A stretch of DNA of 12,179 nt, from the NCBI GenBank assembly GCA_027023175.1, contig JALVWW010000326.1, forward strand, positions 11,044 through 23,222, given 5' to 3'. A program made the position numbers and the translations under genes. The stretch's first letter is position 1. Each line of letters begins with the position of its first letter. Below the pieces are notes generated by a model. That model was not told where the DNA came from. It saw nothing but the letters and a program-made list of their open reading frames with translations, and made no database searches. The DNA comes from Campylobacterales bacterium (GTDB lineage: Bacteria > Campylobacterota > Campylobacteria > Campylobacterales > JALSKU01). Below, in pieces: positions 5,606 to 12,179 of this stretch.

Positions 5606-6921
5606 TATTGTAAATTGTTATCTTTGCCAATCTTCCTCACCGCTTCATAAGCAACACCCATCATTTTGTCTATCTCTTCATAAGTTATCACATATGGCGG
5701 CATAAAATATATCACATTTCCAAGAGGTCTTAGCAAAACTCCGTTTTTAAGTCCGTATTCATAAACTTTAAGCCCTACCCTTTCTCTACTGTCATACCCT
5801 TTTAGAGTAAGTGCCGCTATCATACCTGTCTGCCTGATACCCTCAACATTTTCAAGCTCTAAAAATTTATTTAGCTTTTGTGCGATATACCGACTTTTGG
5901 CTCTGTTTTTTTCTAAAATATTATCTTTTTCAAATATATCAAGTACCGCATTTGCAGCTGCACATGCCAAAGCATTGCCGGTATATGAATGTGAGTGTAA
6001 AAATGATTTATGCAAATTATAATCACAGTAAAAGCTGTTATACATCTCTTCACTTAAAAGTACAACCGAAAGTGGCAGATAGCCGCCTGTTATTCCTTTA
6101 GAAAGTGTCATAAAGTCCGGCTCAATTCCAGCACTTTCACAAGCAAACATATATCCGGTTCTGCCAAAACCTGTCGCTATCTCATCGGCAATAAAATGGA
6201 TGTTATACTTTTTGCACAGTTTGCTTGATAGTTTCAAATACTCAGGGTGATACATGTGCATCCCACCGGCACACTGCACAAGGGGCTCTATCACAAAAGC
6301 TGATATCTCATCACCTTTTTCTTTAAAAATATCTTCCAGTTTTTCCGCCGCTTTTACGGCTTCTATTTTACCTTGATTTTTTGGGACGGGAGCTTTAATA
6401 CTTTTTAGAAGCAATTCCTCGTAACTCTCTTTGTAAATGCCAAGATCTCCCAAAGACAAAGCGCCTATGGTTTCGCCGTGATATGAATTTTCCAAAGATA
6501 CAAAATATGGCTTACTCAAGCCATTATTTTTATTGTAATGAAAGCTCATCTTGATAGCTACCTCTATCGCACTTGAACCGTTATCCGCATAAAAACATTT
6601 TGTTAGTTTGTTAGGGGCAAGCTTTATAAGTCTTCTTGAAAGTTTAACAATTTGTTCATGAGTAAAACCGGCAAATATAACATGCTCCAAACTATCTAAC
6701 TGTTCTTTGATTTTACTTTTTATGTATTCGTTTTGATGTCCAAAGATATTAACCCACCACGAGCTTATAGCATCGATATAACTGTTGCCTTCAAAATCCT
6801 TAAGATAAATACCTTTTGCACTCTTTATAGGTATCAAAGGAAGTCTCTCATGGTCTTTCATTTGAGTACAAGGATGCCAAATGTATTTCAAATCCTCTCT
6901 CATTAAAGATAAATTATCCAT
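5602..6921 (-). CDS. bioA: Adenosylmethionine-8-amino-7-oxononanoate aminotransferase
   Basis: BioA is the PLP enzyme that moves an amino group from S-adenosylmethionine to KAPA, giving DAPA, the second-to-last intermediate before dethiobiotin in biotin synthesis; cytoplasmic. From the ATG at 6919-6921 the protein has 439 aa, normal for the family. Diagnostic blocks: WHPCTQ (15-20), SSWW (53-56), the PLP-phosphate loop NGSSAIE (114-120), DEIATGFGRTG (246-256; Asp246 binds the ring nitrogen), LSKGITGG (273-280; Lys275 forms the Schiff base), HSHSYTGN (309-316) and RPLGNVIYFMPPY (398-410). A longer TTG start at 6960 adds 13 residues, but it sits at the expected transcription start of a TATAAT promoter, so the ATG with its GGGGA site is chosen. 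No other bio genes are in view. Confidence 0.95.
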   Translation of the reverse strand: MDNLSLMREDLKYIWHPCTQMKDHERLPLIPIKSAKGIYLKDFEGNSYIDAISSWWVNIFGHQNEYIKSKIKEQLDSLEHVIFAGFTHEQIVKLSRRLIKLAPNKLTKCFYADNGSSAIEVAIKMSFHYNKNNGLSKPYFVSLENSYHGETIGALSLGDLGIYKESYEELLLKSIKAPVPKNQGKIEAVKAAEKLEDIFKEKGDEISAFVIEPLVQCAGGMHMYHPEYLKLSSKLCKKYNIHFIADEIATGFGRTGYMFACESAGIEPDFMTLSKGITGGYLPLSVVLLSEEMYNSFYCDYNLHKSFLHSHSYTGNALACAAANAVLDIFEKDNILEKNRAKSRYIAQKLNKFLELENVEGIRQTGMIAALTLKGYDSRERVGLKVYEYGLKNGVLLRPLGNVIYFMPPYVITYEEIDKMMGVAYEAVRKIGKDNNLQY

Positions 6922-6964
6922 ATTTTCCCCAATTTCATCATAAATTAATAACAAATTCAATAGA

Positions 6965-6970
6965 ATTATA
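6965..6970 (-). promoter_or_regulatory. -10 box of the bioA promoter
   Basis: A perfect TATAAT on the minus strand (6970 to 6965), preceded by a TTTTAGG stretch as is common in Campylobacterota promoters that lack a clear -35. Predicted transcription start near 6958 gives a leader of about 37 nt to the ATG at 6921. It lies in the 77-bp divergent gap with the ppiD-like gene; no biotin-repressor operator is recognisable. Confidence 0.5.
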
Positions 6971-6998
6971 CCTAAAATTAAAGGCTAGAGGATTCTAA

Positions 6999-8462
6999 AT
7001 GATTACATGGATGCAAAAACACAGGAAATATTTGGTTATAACCATCTGGATAAGCACTATTGCTTTTGTAGGAGCAGGTTTTGTCGGATGGGGTGCTTAC
7101 AGCTACAACAGAAACAGAGCAGGAGCTGTTGCAGTAGTAGGAGATAGAAAAATAACTATAAGAGAGATGAACAATGCATACAATAATATATATAGTTACT
7201 ATCAAGACCAACTAAAAGGTGCATTTACGAGAGAAAAAGCAAAAGAGATGGGCTTAGAAAAGATAGCTTTAGGACAACTCATAAATGAAGCTTTGATGTT
7301 AAATTATGCTGACGAATTAGGGCTTACCACGCTTGACAGTGAAGTAGAAAATGCACTTAAAAATACAAAAGCTTTTCAGCAAAACGGAGTTTTCAACAAA
7401 GAGCAGTATTACAGAGTGCTTAGAAATATAGGAACAAGGCCCAAAGATTATGAAGAATCACTCAAAAAAGAGATAACACTTCAAAAATTAAATAATATAT
7501 TAAACCTGTCTCCAACTCCTTTAGAGATAGAAACATTCGGTGCTTCACTTTTTATGCAAGATAGGCTACAAACAAAAATTATCACAGCAGATTCCTCTAA
7601 AATCACTGTCAATGATGATATTTTAAAAAGTTTTTGGCAAAAAAGAAAAAAATCATATCTAACCACAAAAACTTATGAATTATCTGTTATCAAAGTTCCT
7701 GTTTCTTTTATACAGGTTGATGAAAATGAGACAAAAGATTATTACAAAAAGAAAAGATACTCCTATACCGATAAAGACGGTAAGATAATGAGTTATGAAG
7801 ATGCTAAAGAGAGAGTTATCAAAGATTTGCAGTTTAAAAAAGGCAAAAGATTTGCTCTGAAAAAATATCTCGCACTTAAAAAAGGCAAAATCAAAGCCAA
7901 TGAAAAGATGACTATAAGCGTAAAACAGAGTCTATTTCCTCAAGACAAGCTAAAAACGGCAAGTGTAGGAGATGTGTTGAAGCCTTTTACTTTTGGTGAT
8001 GCTTATATAGTAGCAAAAGTTACCAAGATAGATATGCCAAAGCCTATGACTTTTGAACAGGCAAAAAACCTGGTTTCAAAAGAGTATCTAAAAATCGCAA
8101 AAAAGAAACAGCTTGAAAATAAAGCTAAAAATATAGTCACCAACTTTAACGGCGGTAAAGATATAGGATTTGTAAGCAGGGATGACATAAAAAAGATAAA
8201 AGGCTTAAACGAACTTGAAGCAGTTGAATTTTTAAACCAGGTATTTAACTCTTCAAAGAAAAAAGGCTACAAAGTATTTGGAAACAAGGCTATCATATAT
8301 AAAGTTTTGGAACAAAAATTGCTTGATAAAAATAAACTTAAAACATATAGTATGCTGCTTGAAAGCAATGTAAAAAATGCCAAGCTTGCAGAGACAAACC
8401 AAAAGTTACTTTCTAAATTGAGAGAAAAGTACCAAATAGAAAGTTACTACAAAGGACAATAG
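6999..8462 (+). CDS. PpiD/SurA_N-type periplasmic folding factor (peptidyl-prolyl isomerase-like)
   Basis: A 487-aa protein with a short cytoplasmic N-terminus, a membrane anchor at about 12-33 and a periplasmic body, the layout of PpiD. The N-terminal chaperone domain is clear at about 43-190: AVVGDRKITIREMNNAY (45-61), LINEALMLNYADELGL (94-109) and KAFQQNGVFNKEQYYRVLRN (124-143) follow E. coli PpiD block by block. In the centre I do not find the parvulin hallmarks (HIL motif, GGDMGW). Only a remnant-like SVGDVLKPFTFGDAYIVAKV (322-341) remains, so chaperone activity is more likely than isomerase activity. AGAGGA precedes the ATG. Its TAG stop directly abuts the ftsA TTG. The order ppiD-like, ftsA, ftsZ is the one found in Campylobacter (Cj0694 onward). 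Confidence 0.85.
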   Translation: MITWMQKHRKYLVITIWISTIAFVGAGFVGWGAYSYNRNRAGAVAVVGDRKITIREMNNAYNNIYSYYQDQLKGAFTREKAKEMGLEKIALGQLINEALMLNYADELGLTTLDSEVENALKNTKAFQQNGVFNKEQYYRVLRNIGTRPKDYEESLKKEITLQKLNNILNLSPTPLEIETFGASLFMQDRLQTKIITADSSKITVNDDILKSFWQKRKKSYLTTKTYELSVIKVPVSFIQVDENETKDYYKKKRYSYTDKDGKIMSYEDAKERVIKDLQFKKGKRFALKKYLALKKGKIKANEKMTISVKQSLFPQDKLKTASVGDVLKPFTFGDAYIVAKVTKIDMPKPMTFEQAKNLVSKEYLKIAKKKQLENKAKNIVTNFNGGKDIGFVSRDDIKKIKGLNELEAVEFLNQVFNSSKKKGYKVFGNKAIIYKVLEQKLLDKNKLKTYSMLLESNVKNAKLAETNQKLLSKLREKYQIESYYKGQ

Positions 8463-9812
8463 TTGAGCAGAACTATACTCGGCATCGATATAGGATCGAC
8501 CAAAATATGTGCTATCATTGCCCAGCAAAACGGTGATAAATTAAAAATTGCAGGAAGTGGTATCTCCAAATCAAAAGGTATCAAAAAAGGTATCATAACA
8601 AACATAGAGATGGCTTCAAATTCGATAAAAGAAGCATTGGATGGTGCAAAAAAAGTTGCCGGTACAAATATAGACAAAGTTATCGTTTCAATTTCAGGAG
8701 CTTATACAAAAAGTGTAGAAAGCTACGGGGTTGTAAACATACCTGATAAAGAGATAGGTATCAAAGAGATAAACCGTGTCATGATGATGGCTGACCACAA
8801 TGCCAATATACCGAGTGACTATGAAAGAATCCATGTTTTACCATACAATTTCAAAGTGGACAACCAAGAGTTTATAGATGACCCTCTTGGAATGACCGGT
8901 AACAGACTCGAAGTACATGTCCATATCATAACAGCTCAAAAAACTTCTCTTAACAATCTTAAAAAATCAGTCGAATTGGCCGGAGTAAGTATCGACAATA
9001 TCGTTTTAAACGGTTATGCTTCAAGTATAGCTGTTTTAAATGATGATGAAAAAGAGCTTGGAGTATCTGTCATAGATATGGGTGGTGCAACCTGCAATCT
9101 TTGCATAAACACATCCAACAGTATAAGATACAATGACTTTTTGGCAGTCGGGTCGAACAATATCACAAATGACCTCTCTATGGCACTGCACACCCCTTTA
9201 AGTGCGGCTGAAGAGGTAAAGATAAAATATGGCTCACTTAAAAAAGTAAGCAATGAACTTATCGAACTGCCTATCATAGGAGATGATAACAATACAAACG
9301 AAATATCTTTGGAAATTGTATCAAATGTTATATATGCTAGAGTTGAAGAGACTTTGATGATACTTGCAAAGTCCATAGATGAGAGTGAATTTAAAGACCA
9401 AATCGGAGCAGGAATAGTACTTACAGGCGGTTTTACCAAAATAGAGGGATTAAGAGAGTTGGCGATTGCCATATTTGACAATATGCCCGTACGCATAGCA
9501 AAACCTAAAAAAATAGACGGCATGTTTGAAACATTAAAAGACCCTATGTATTCTACCGGTATCGGTCTGATACTTTATGGAGGGGGTTATTTTACTCCTT
9601 ATGAAATTGATTCTAACAAAAAATTAAGATATAAAAATGAAATAATCGAACCTACAAATAATATCCAAAATATTACTGAAAATTTAAAAGAGACAAAAAG
9701 TGAAGAAAAACCCCAGACAGACGATTTAGTAGATATAAAAAAGATAAAAAAACAAAGTGGCATAAAAGAGAAAATGTCAAAATTTTGGAACACGATAACA
9801 CAACTATTTTGA
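8463..9812 (+). CDS. ftsA: Cell division protein FtsA
   Basis: FtsA is the actin-like ATPase that tethers FtsZ filaments to the membrane and recruits later division proteins. The 449-aa protein has the actin-fold blocks GIDIGSTKICAII (7-19, phosphate 1), the 1C domain at about 85-165, VIDMGGATCNL (203-213, phosphate 2) and VLTGGFTKIEGL (319-330, adenosine). It ends in a charged linker (about 383-430) and an amphipathic helix (GIKEKMSKFWNTITQLF, 433-449), the membrane-targeting sequence. The start is TTG at 8463-8465, immediately after the upstream TAG, with AAAGGA ending 6 nt before it inside the ppiD-like gene, so translational coupling is likely. The length exceeds E. coli FtsA (420 aa) mainly in the C-terminal linker. 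Confidence 0.97.
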   Translation: MSRTILGIDIGSTKICAIIAQQNGDKLKIAGSGISKSKGIKKGIITNIEMASNSIKEALDGAKKVAGTNIDKVIVSISGAYTKSVESYGVVNIPDKEIGIKEINRVMMMADHNANIPSDYERIHVLPYNFKVDNQEFIDDPLGMTGNRLEVHVHIITAQKTSLNNLKKSVELAGVSIDNIVLNGYASSIAVLNDDEKELGVSVIDMGGATCNLCINTSNSIRYNDFLAVGSNNITNDLSMALHTPLSAAEEVKIKYGSLKKVSNELIELPIIGDDNNTNEISLEIVSNVIYARVEETLMILAKSIDESEFKDQIGAGIVLTGGFTKIEGLRELAIAIFDNMPVRIAKPKKIDGMFETLKDPMYSTGIGLILYGGGYFTPYEIDSNKKLRYKNEIIEPTNNIQNITENLKETKSEEKPQTDDLVDIKKIKKQSGIKEKMSKFWNTITQLF

Positions 9813-9824
9813 GGAGCGCTCAAC

Positions 9825-10949
9825 ATGAATGATTTTACAGTCGAAGAAGCAAAACAGGTAGCAGGGGCTTGCATAAAAGTCGTCGGCGTAGGCGGCGGTG
9901 GCGGCAATATGATAAACCATATGATAAATGAAGGTGTAAGCGGTATTGATCTTATAGTAGCAAACACAGATGCCCAGGCCCTTGATGCATCATTGGCTCC
10001 TACCAAAATACAACTTGGCGAAAAAAAGACAAAAGGCTTGGGTGCCGGGATGAAACCAGAAATCGGCAGAGAGTCTGCTTTGGAAAATTATGAAGAGATA
10101 AGAAGTTCCCTTGAAAATGCTGATATTGTTTTTATAGCTTCAGGATTTGGCGGCGGTACAGGTACAGGTGCGGCACCCGTCATAGCCCAAGCTGCCAAAG
10201 AGGTTGGCGCCTTAACTGTATCGGTAGTAACCAAACCTTTTATGTTTGAGGGAAGAAGAAGAGCAAAACTGGCCGAAGAAGGCTTGAAAGAGTTAAAAAA
10301 AGAGAGCGACTCGATAGTGGTTATCCCAAATGACAAACTTTTAAGTATCATTGATAGAAATCTCGGCATCAAAGATAGCTTCAAAATAGTTGACAATATC
10401 CTATCCCGTGCTGTAGGAGGTATGAGCTCAGTCGTACTCTCTTACGGAAACAATGACATAAATCTTGACTTTGCCGATGTTCAGACTGTAATGAGTCACA
10501 GAGGTATGGCACTACTAGGAGTTGGTGAATTCGAGGGAGAAGATGCCGCAGTAGAAGCTATGAAAAATGCCATAGAATCACCACTGCTTGACAATATGAG
10601 CATAAATGGAGCTTTGGGAGTTTTGGTTCATTTTAATATCCATCCAAACTGCCCGCTTAGCCAGATAAGTGATGCTATGGGAATAGTTTATGACAATGCT
10701 GATGAAGATGCCCATGTAATATTTGGAACTACAACTGATGAAAATATGCCTGAAAACAAAGTAAAGATAACTATAGTGGCAACCGGTTTTGAAAGTGAAA
10801 AAGAGAAACAAGAGAGTCTCAATCTGGTTGACCCTGTAAGTGAAGCAAGAAAAAAACGAATAGCAGAACTTAGAAAAGTCAGCGGTGGATACGAAGGACA
10901 GGGAGATCTTTTGGATATTCCTACTTTTATGAGAAACCAAATGGATTGA
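9825..10949 (+). CDS. ftsZ: Cell division protein FtsZ
   Basis: FtsZ is the tubulin-like GTPase that forms the cytokinetic ring at mid-cell. The 374-aa protein carries an N-terminal glycine loop GVGGGGGN (21-28), the tubulin signature GGGTGTG (109-115), the guanine-contact region around FEGRRR (141-146) and N189-D190, and the T7 loop NNDINLDFADVQT (209-221) with catalytic acids. The C-terminal linker is short (about 323-360). It leads to the conserved tail DLLDIPTFMRNQMD (361-374) that binds FtsA. GAGGAG starts within the ftsA stop region, 8 nt before the ATG, so the gene is coupled to ftsA. A hairpin follows the stop. Confidence 0.98.
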   Translation: MNDFTVEEAKQVAGACIKVVGVGGGGGNMINHMINEGVSGIDLIVANTDAQALDASLAPTKIQLGEKKTKGLGAGMKPEIGRESALENYEEIRSSLENADIVFIASGFGGGTGTGAAPVIAQAAKEVGALTVSVVTKPFMFEGRRRAKLAEEGLKELKKESDSIVVIPNDKLLSIIDRNLGIKDSFKIVDNILSRAVGGMSSVVLSYGNNDINLDFADVQTVMSHRGMALLGVGEFEGEDAAVEAMKNAIESPLLDNMSINGALGVLVHFNIHPNCPLSQISDAMGIVYDNADEDAHVIFGTTTDENMPENKVKITIVATGFESEKEKQESLNLVDPVSEARKKRIAELRKVSGGYEGQGDLLDIPTFMRNQMD

Positions 10950-10950
10950 T

Positions 10951-10969
10951 GGAGCCGATAAACGGCTCC
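10951..10969. terminator. Hairpin between convergent ftsZ and msr genes
   Basis: GGAGCCG (10951-10957), loop ATAAA, CGGCTCC (10963-10969): a perfect 7-bp GC-rich stem filling most of the 28-bp convergent gap. It has no T run on either strand, so if it terminates transcription it does so without the classical U tract; it could act in both directions or protect 3' ends. Confidence 0.6.
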
Positions 10970-10977
10970 TCATCCAC

Positions 10978-12179
10978 TTACTTCCCTACTTTATTTCTTG
11001 GAATAAAATCCAAAACAGTAGCATTTATACAATATCTTTTTCTACCTCCCGGTGCATCATCAAACACATGCCCTAAATGTATCCCACTTGTTTTTGCCAA
11101 AACTTCAACTCTGTGCATTCCATAACTGTTATCCTCTTTATATACAACTGCACCATCAATAGGCTTATAAAAGCTAAGCCATCCCGAGTGTGAATTAAAT
11201 CTGTCCCTTGTATCAAAAAGAGGCTCGCCGGAAAGCTTATCTACAAAAACACCGTCCGGTGTATTTTTAAAAATATCATACTGTTTACAAAATCTGTTGT
11301 CAGTACTTTTGTTAAAAGCTACCCTGTATGCTTCACTGTCAGTACCTAGCTTAAACTTTCCGAGTTCTTTGTAAAAGCTTTTTGCATCAAGATATCCTTT
11401 GTGAGAAAACAGCTCTTTGCCATCTTCTATAAACAAAATGGTAGGTGTCGCATCTAGTTTTGTCTTCAAGGTAAAACCTTTTAGCCTATCAGCATGAGAT
11501 ATCCTAAGAGGGGTATCGCCCTTGTAGGAGGATATCACATCTTTTTTAAACTGTTCACAATACGGACAGGAATCAGCATCTATAATTATTATCTCTTTTC
11601 CGCCAAGAGGTTTAATGTAAGATACTTTTTGCTCCATCTTTTTTTTGATTGGAAACTTGACTCCGGTCTGATGGTTGGGACAATACCCGTAAGGATGTTT
11701 TTTTAGATAATCCTGATGATACTCTTCGGCATCATAAAACTTATCCAAAGGTTTTATCTCGGTTGTTATCTTTCCAAAGCCTGCTTTTGTTAAAAGTTTT
11801 TGGTACTCATCTTTTGTTTTAAATGCTATCTCTTTTTGTGTATTGTTTGTATAAAATATAGCACTTCTATAGTTATTACCTCTGTCATTTCCCTGTCTGT
11901 CTCCCTGGGTTGGATCATGAAGCTCCCAAAACTTTTTTATCAACTCTTCAGTAGAAATGATACTGTCATCATAAACCACTTTTACCGATTCGGTATAGTT
12001 TACTATACCTTTTGGAGTATCGAACCTGTATGAAAGTACTTTGTCATAGTTTGGATCAGGATAATTTCCTCCTGCATAACCACTCTTTGCGTCAATAACA
12101 CCTTTCAATGAGTCAAAATATTTTTCAACCCCCCAAAAACAGCCTGCTGCAAAAACAATGCTTTGTTGGCGTGCCTGTA
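10978..12179 (-). CDS. msrAB: Fused methionine sulfoxide reductase MsrA-thioredoxin-like-MsrB (5' end cut by window)
   Basis: The frame runs to the right edge; 399 residues are visible. Numbering from the first visible codon: MsrA has the catalytic motif AGCFWG (11-16, Cys13; TGT at 12139-12141), YDAEEYHQDY (148-157) and a candidate resolving Cys166 (GYC). A thioredoxin-like domain (about 192-275) follows with CPYC (204-207) and cis-Pro in ATPT (243-246). MsrB (about 280-395) has VSGEPLF-type KLSGEPLF (314-321), GWLSF (332-336), HLGHVF (367-372) and RYCIN with catalytic Cys383. The MsrB is of the zinc-free PilB type. Its resolving-Cys site (SGCGW in Neisseria PilB) reads SHSGW, and a different Cys297 lies upstream. 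It reduces both S- and R-methionine sulfoxide, probably in the periplasm, though any signal peptide is out of view. Convergent with ftsZ. Confidence 0.93.
   Translation of the reverse strand, partial: QARQQSIVFAAGCFWGVEKYFDSLKGVIDAKSGYAGGNYPDPNYDKVLSYRFDTPKGIVNYTESVKVVYDDSIISTEELIKKFWELHDPTQGDRQGNDRGNNYRSAIFYTNNTQKEIAFKTKDEYQKLLTKAGFGKITTEIKPLDKFYDAEEYHQDYLKKHPYGYCPNHQTGVKFPIKKKMEQKVSYIKPLGGKEIIIIDADSCPYCEQFKKDVISSYKGDTPLRISHADRLKGFTLKTKLDATPTILFIEDGKELFSHKGYLDAKSFYKELGKFKLGTDSEAYRVAFNKSTDNRFCKQYDIFKNTPDGVFVDKLSGEPLFDTRDRFNSHSGWLSFYKPIDGAVVYKEDNSYGMHRVEVLAKTSGIHLGHVFDDAPGGRKRYCINATVLDFIPRNKVGK

Noticed and set aside
6958..6960. TTG as the bioA start (452-aa version)
   Set aside because: It coincides with the expected transcription start of the TATAAT box at 6965-6970 and adds residues with no family similarity; the ATG at 6921 has a better ribosome-binding site.
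6978..7211. Minus-strand frame of 77 codons opposite the ppiD-like 5' end
   Set aside because: It lies antisense to a clear gene, has no family resemblance and no ribosome-binding site; a shadow frame.
12106..12108. TTG at 12108 as the start of the msr gene
   Set aside because: The same frame stays open to the window edge and encodes the essential AGCFWG motif upstream, so the true start lies outside the window.

Overview
The window is AT-rich chromosomal DNA, and its gene content and protein style point to a free-living member of the Campylobacterota (Sulfurovum/Sulfurimonas-like; genus not determined). The main clue is the block ppiD-like, ftsA, ftsZ, which matches the Campylobacter jejuni order Cj0694-ftsA-ftsZ. 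The Lys/Ile-rich proteins, frequent TTG starts and tight gene packing fit as well. No phage, plasmid, tRNA or rRNA signal was seen.

Layout. (1) Positions 1-583 contain no intact gene but much structure. There is a degenerate array of 7-nt units, a perfect 34-bp inverted repeat (6-39 and 208-241), a start-less open frame that may be a gene remnant, two 42-nt tandem units, a string of short hairpins that is GC-richer than its surroundings, and a second heptad array that runs into the stop of the next gene. (2) Positions 584-4929 (minus) form a tight three-gene operon: rsmH (16S rRNA methyltransferase), a small FtsL-like membrane/coiled-coil protein, and a 1030-aa RND efflux permease with no partner genes in view. 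(3) Positions 5033-5605 (plus) encode a small protein with a class II aldolase/adducin fold in which the expected zinc and catalytic residues are replaced. It is divergent from rsmH and overlaps the next gene tail to tail by 4 bp. (4) Positions 5602-6921 (minus) hold bioA (biotin synthesis). (5) Positions 6999-10949 (plus) hold a PpiD/SurA_N-type periplasmic folding factor, then ftsA and ftsZ, a very tight operon ending at a hairpin. (6) Position 10978 to the right edge (minus) holds most of a fused methionine sulfoxide reductase ordered MsrA, thioredoxin-like, MsrB; its 5' end lies outside the window.

Together, two cell-division/envelope operons (rsmH/ftsL-like/RND and ppiD-like/ftsA/ftsZ) flank a small metabolic pair (aldolase-like, bioA), followed by an oxidative-damage repair enzyme. 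The conserved genes are ordinary. The most unusual material is the 7-nt periodic DNA, which appears both in the gene-free left end and inside operon junctions, where it supplies a stop codon in one place and a ribosome-binding site plus start codon in another. Next most unusual are the residue-stripped aldolase-like protein and the MsrA-Trx-MsrB domain order.
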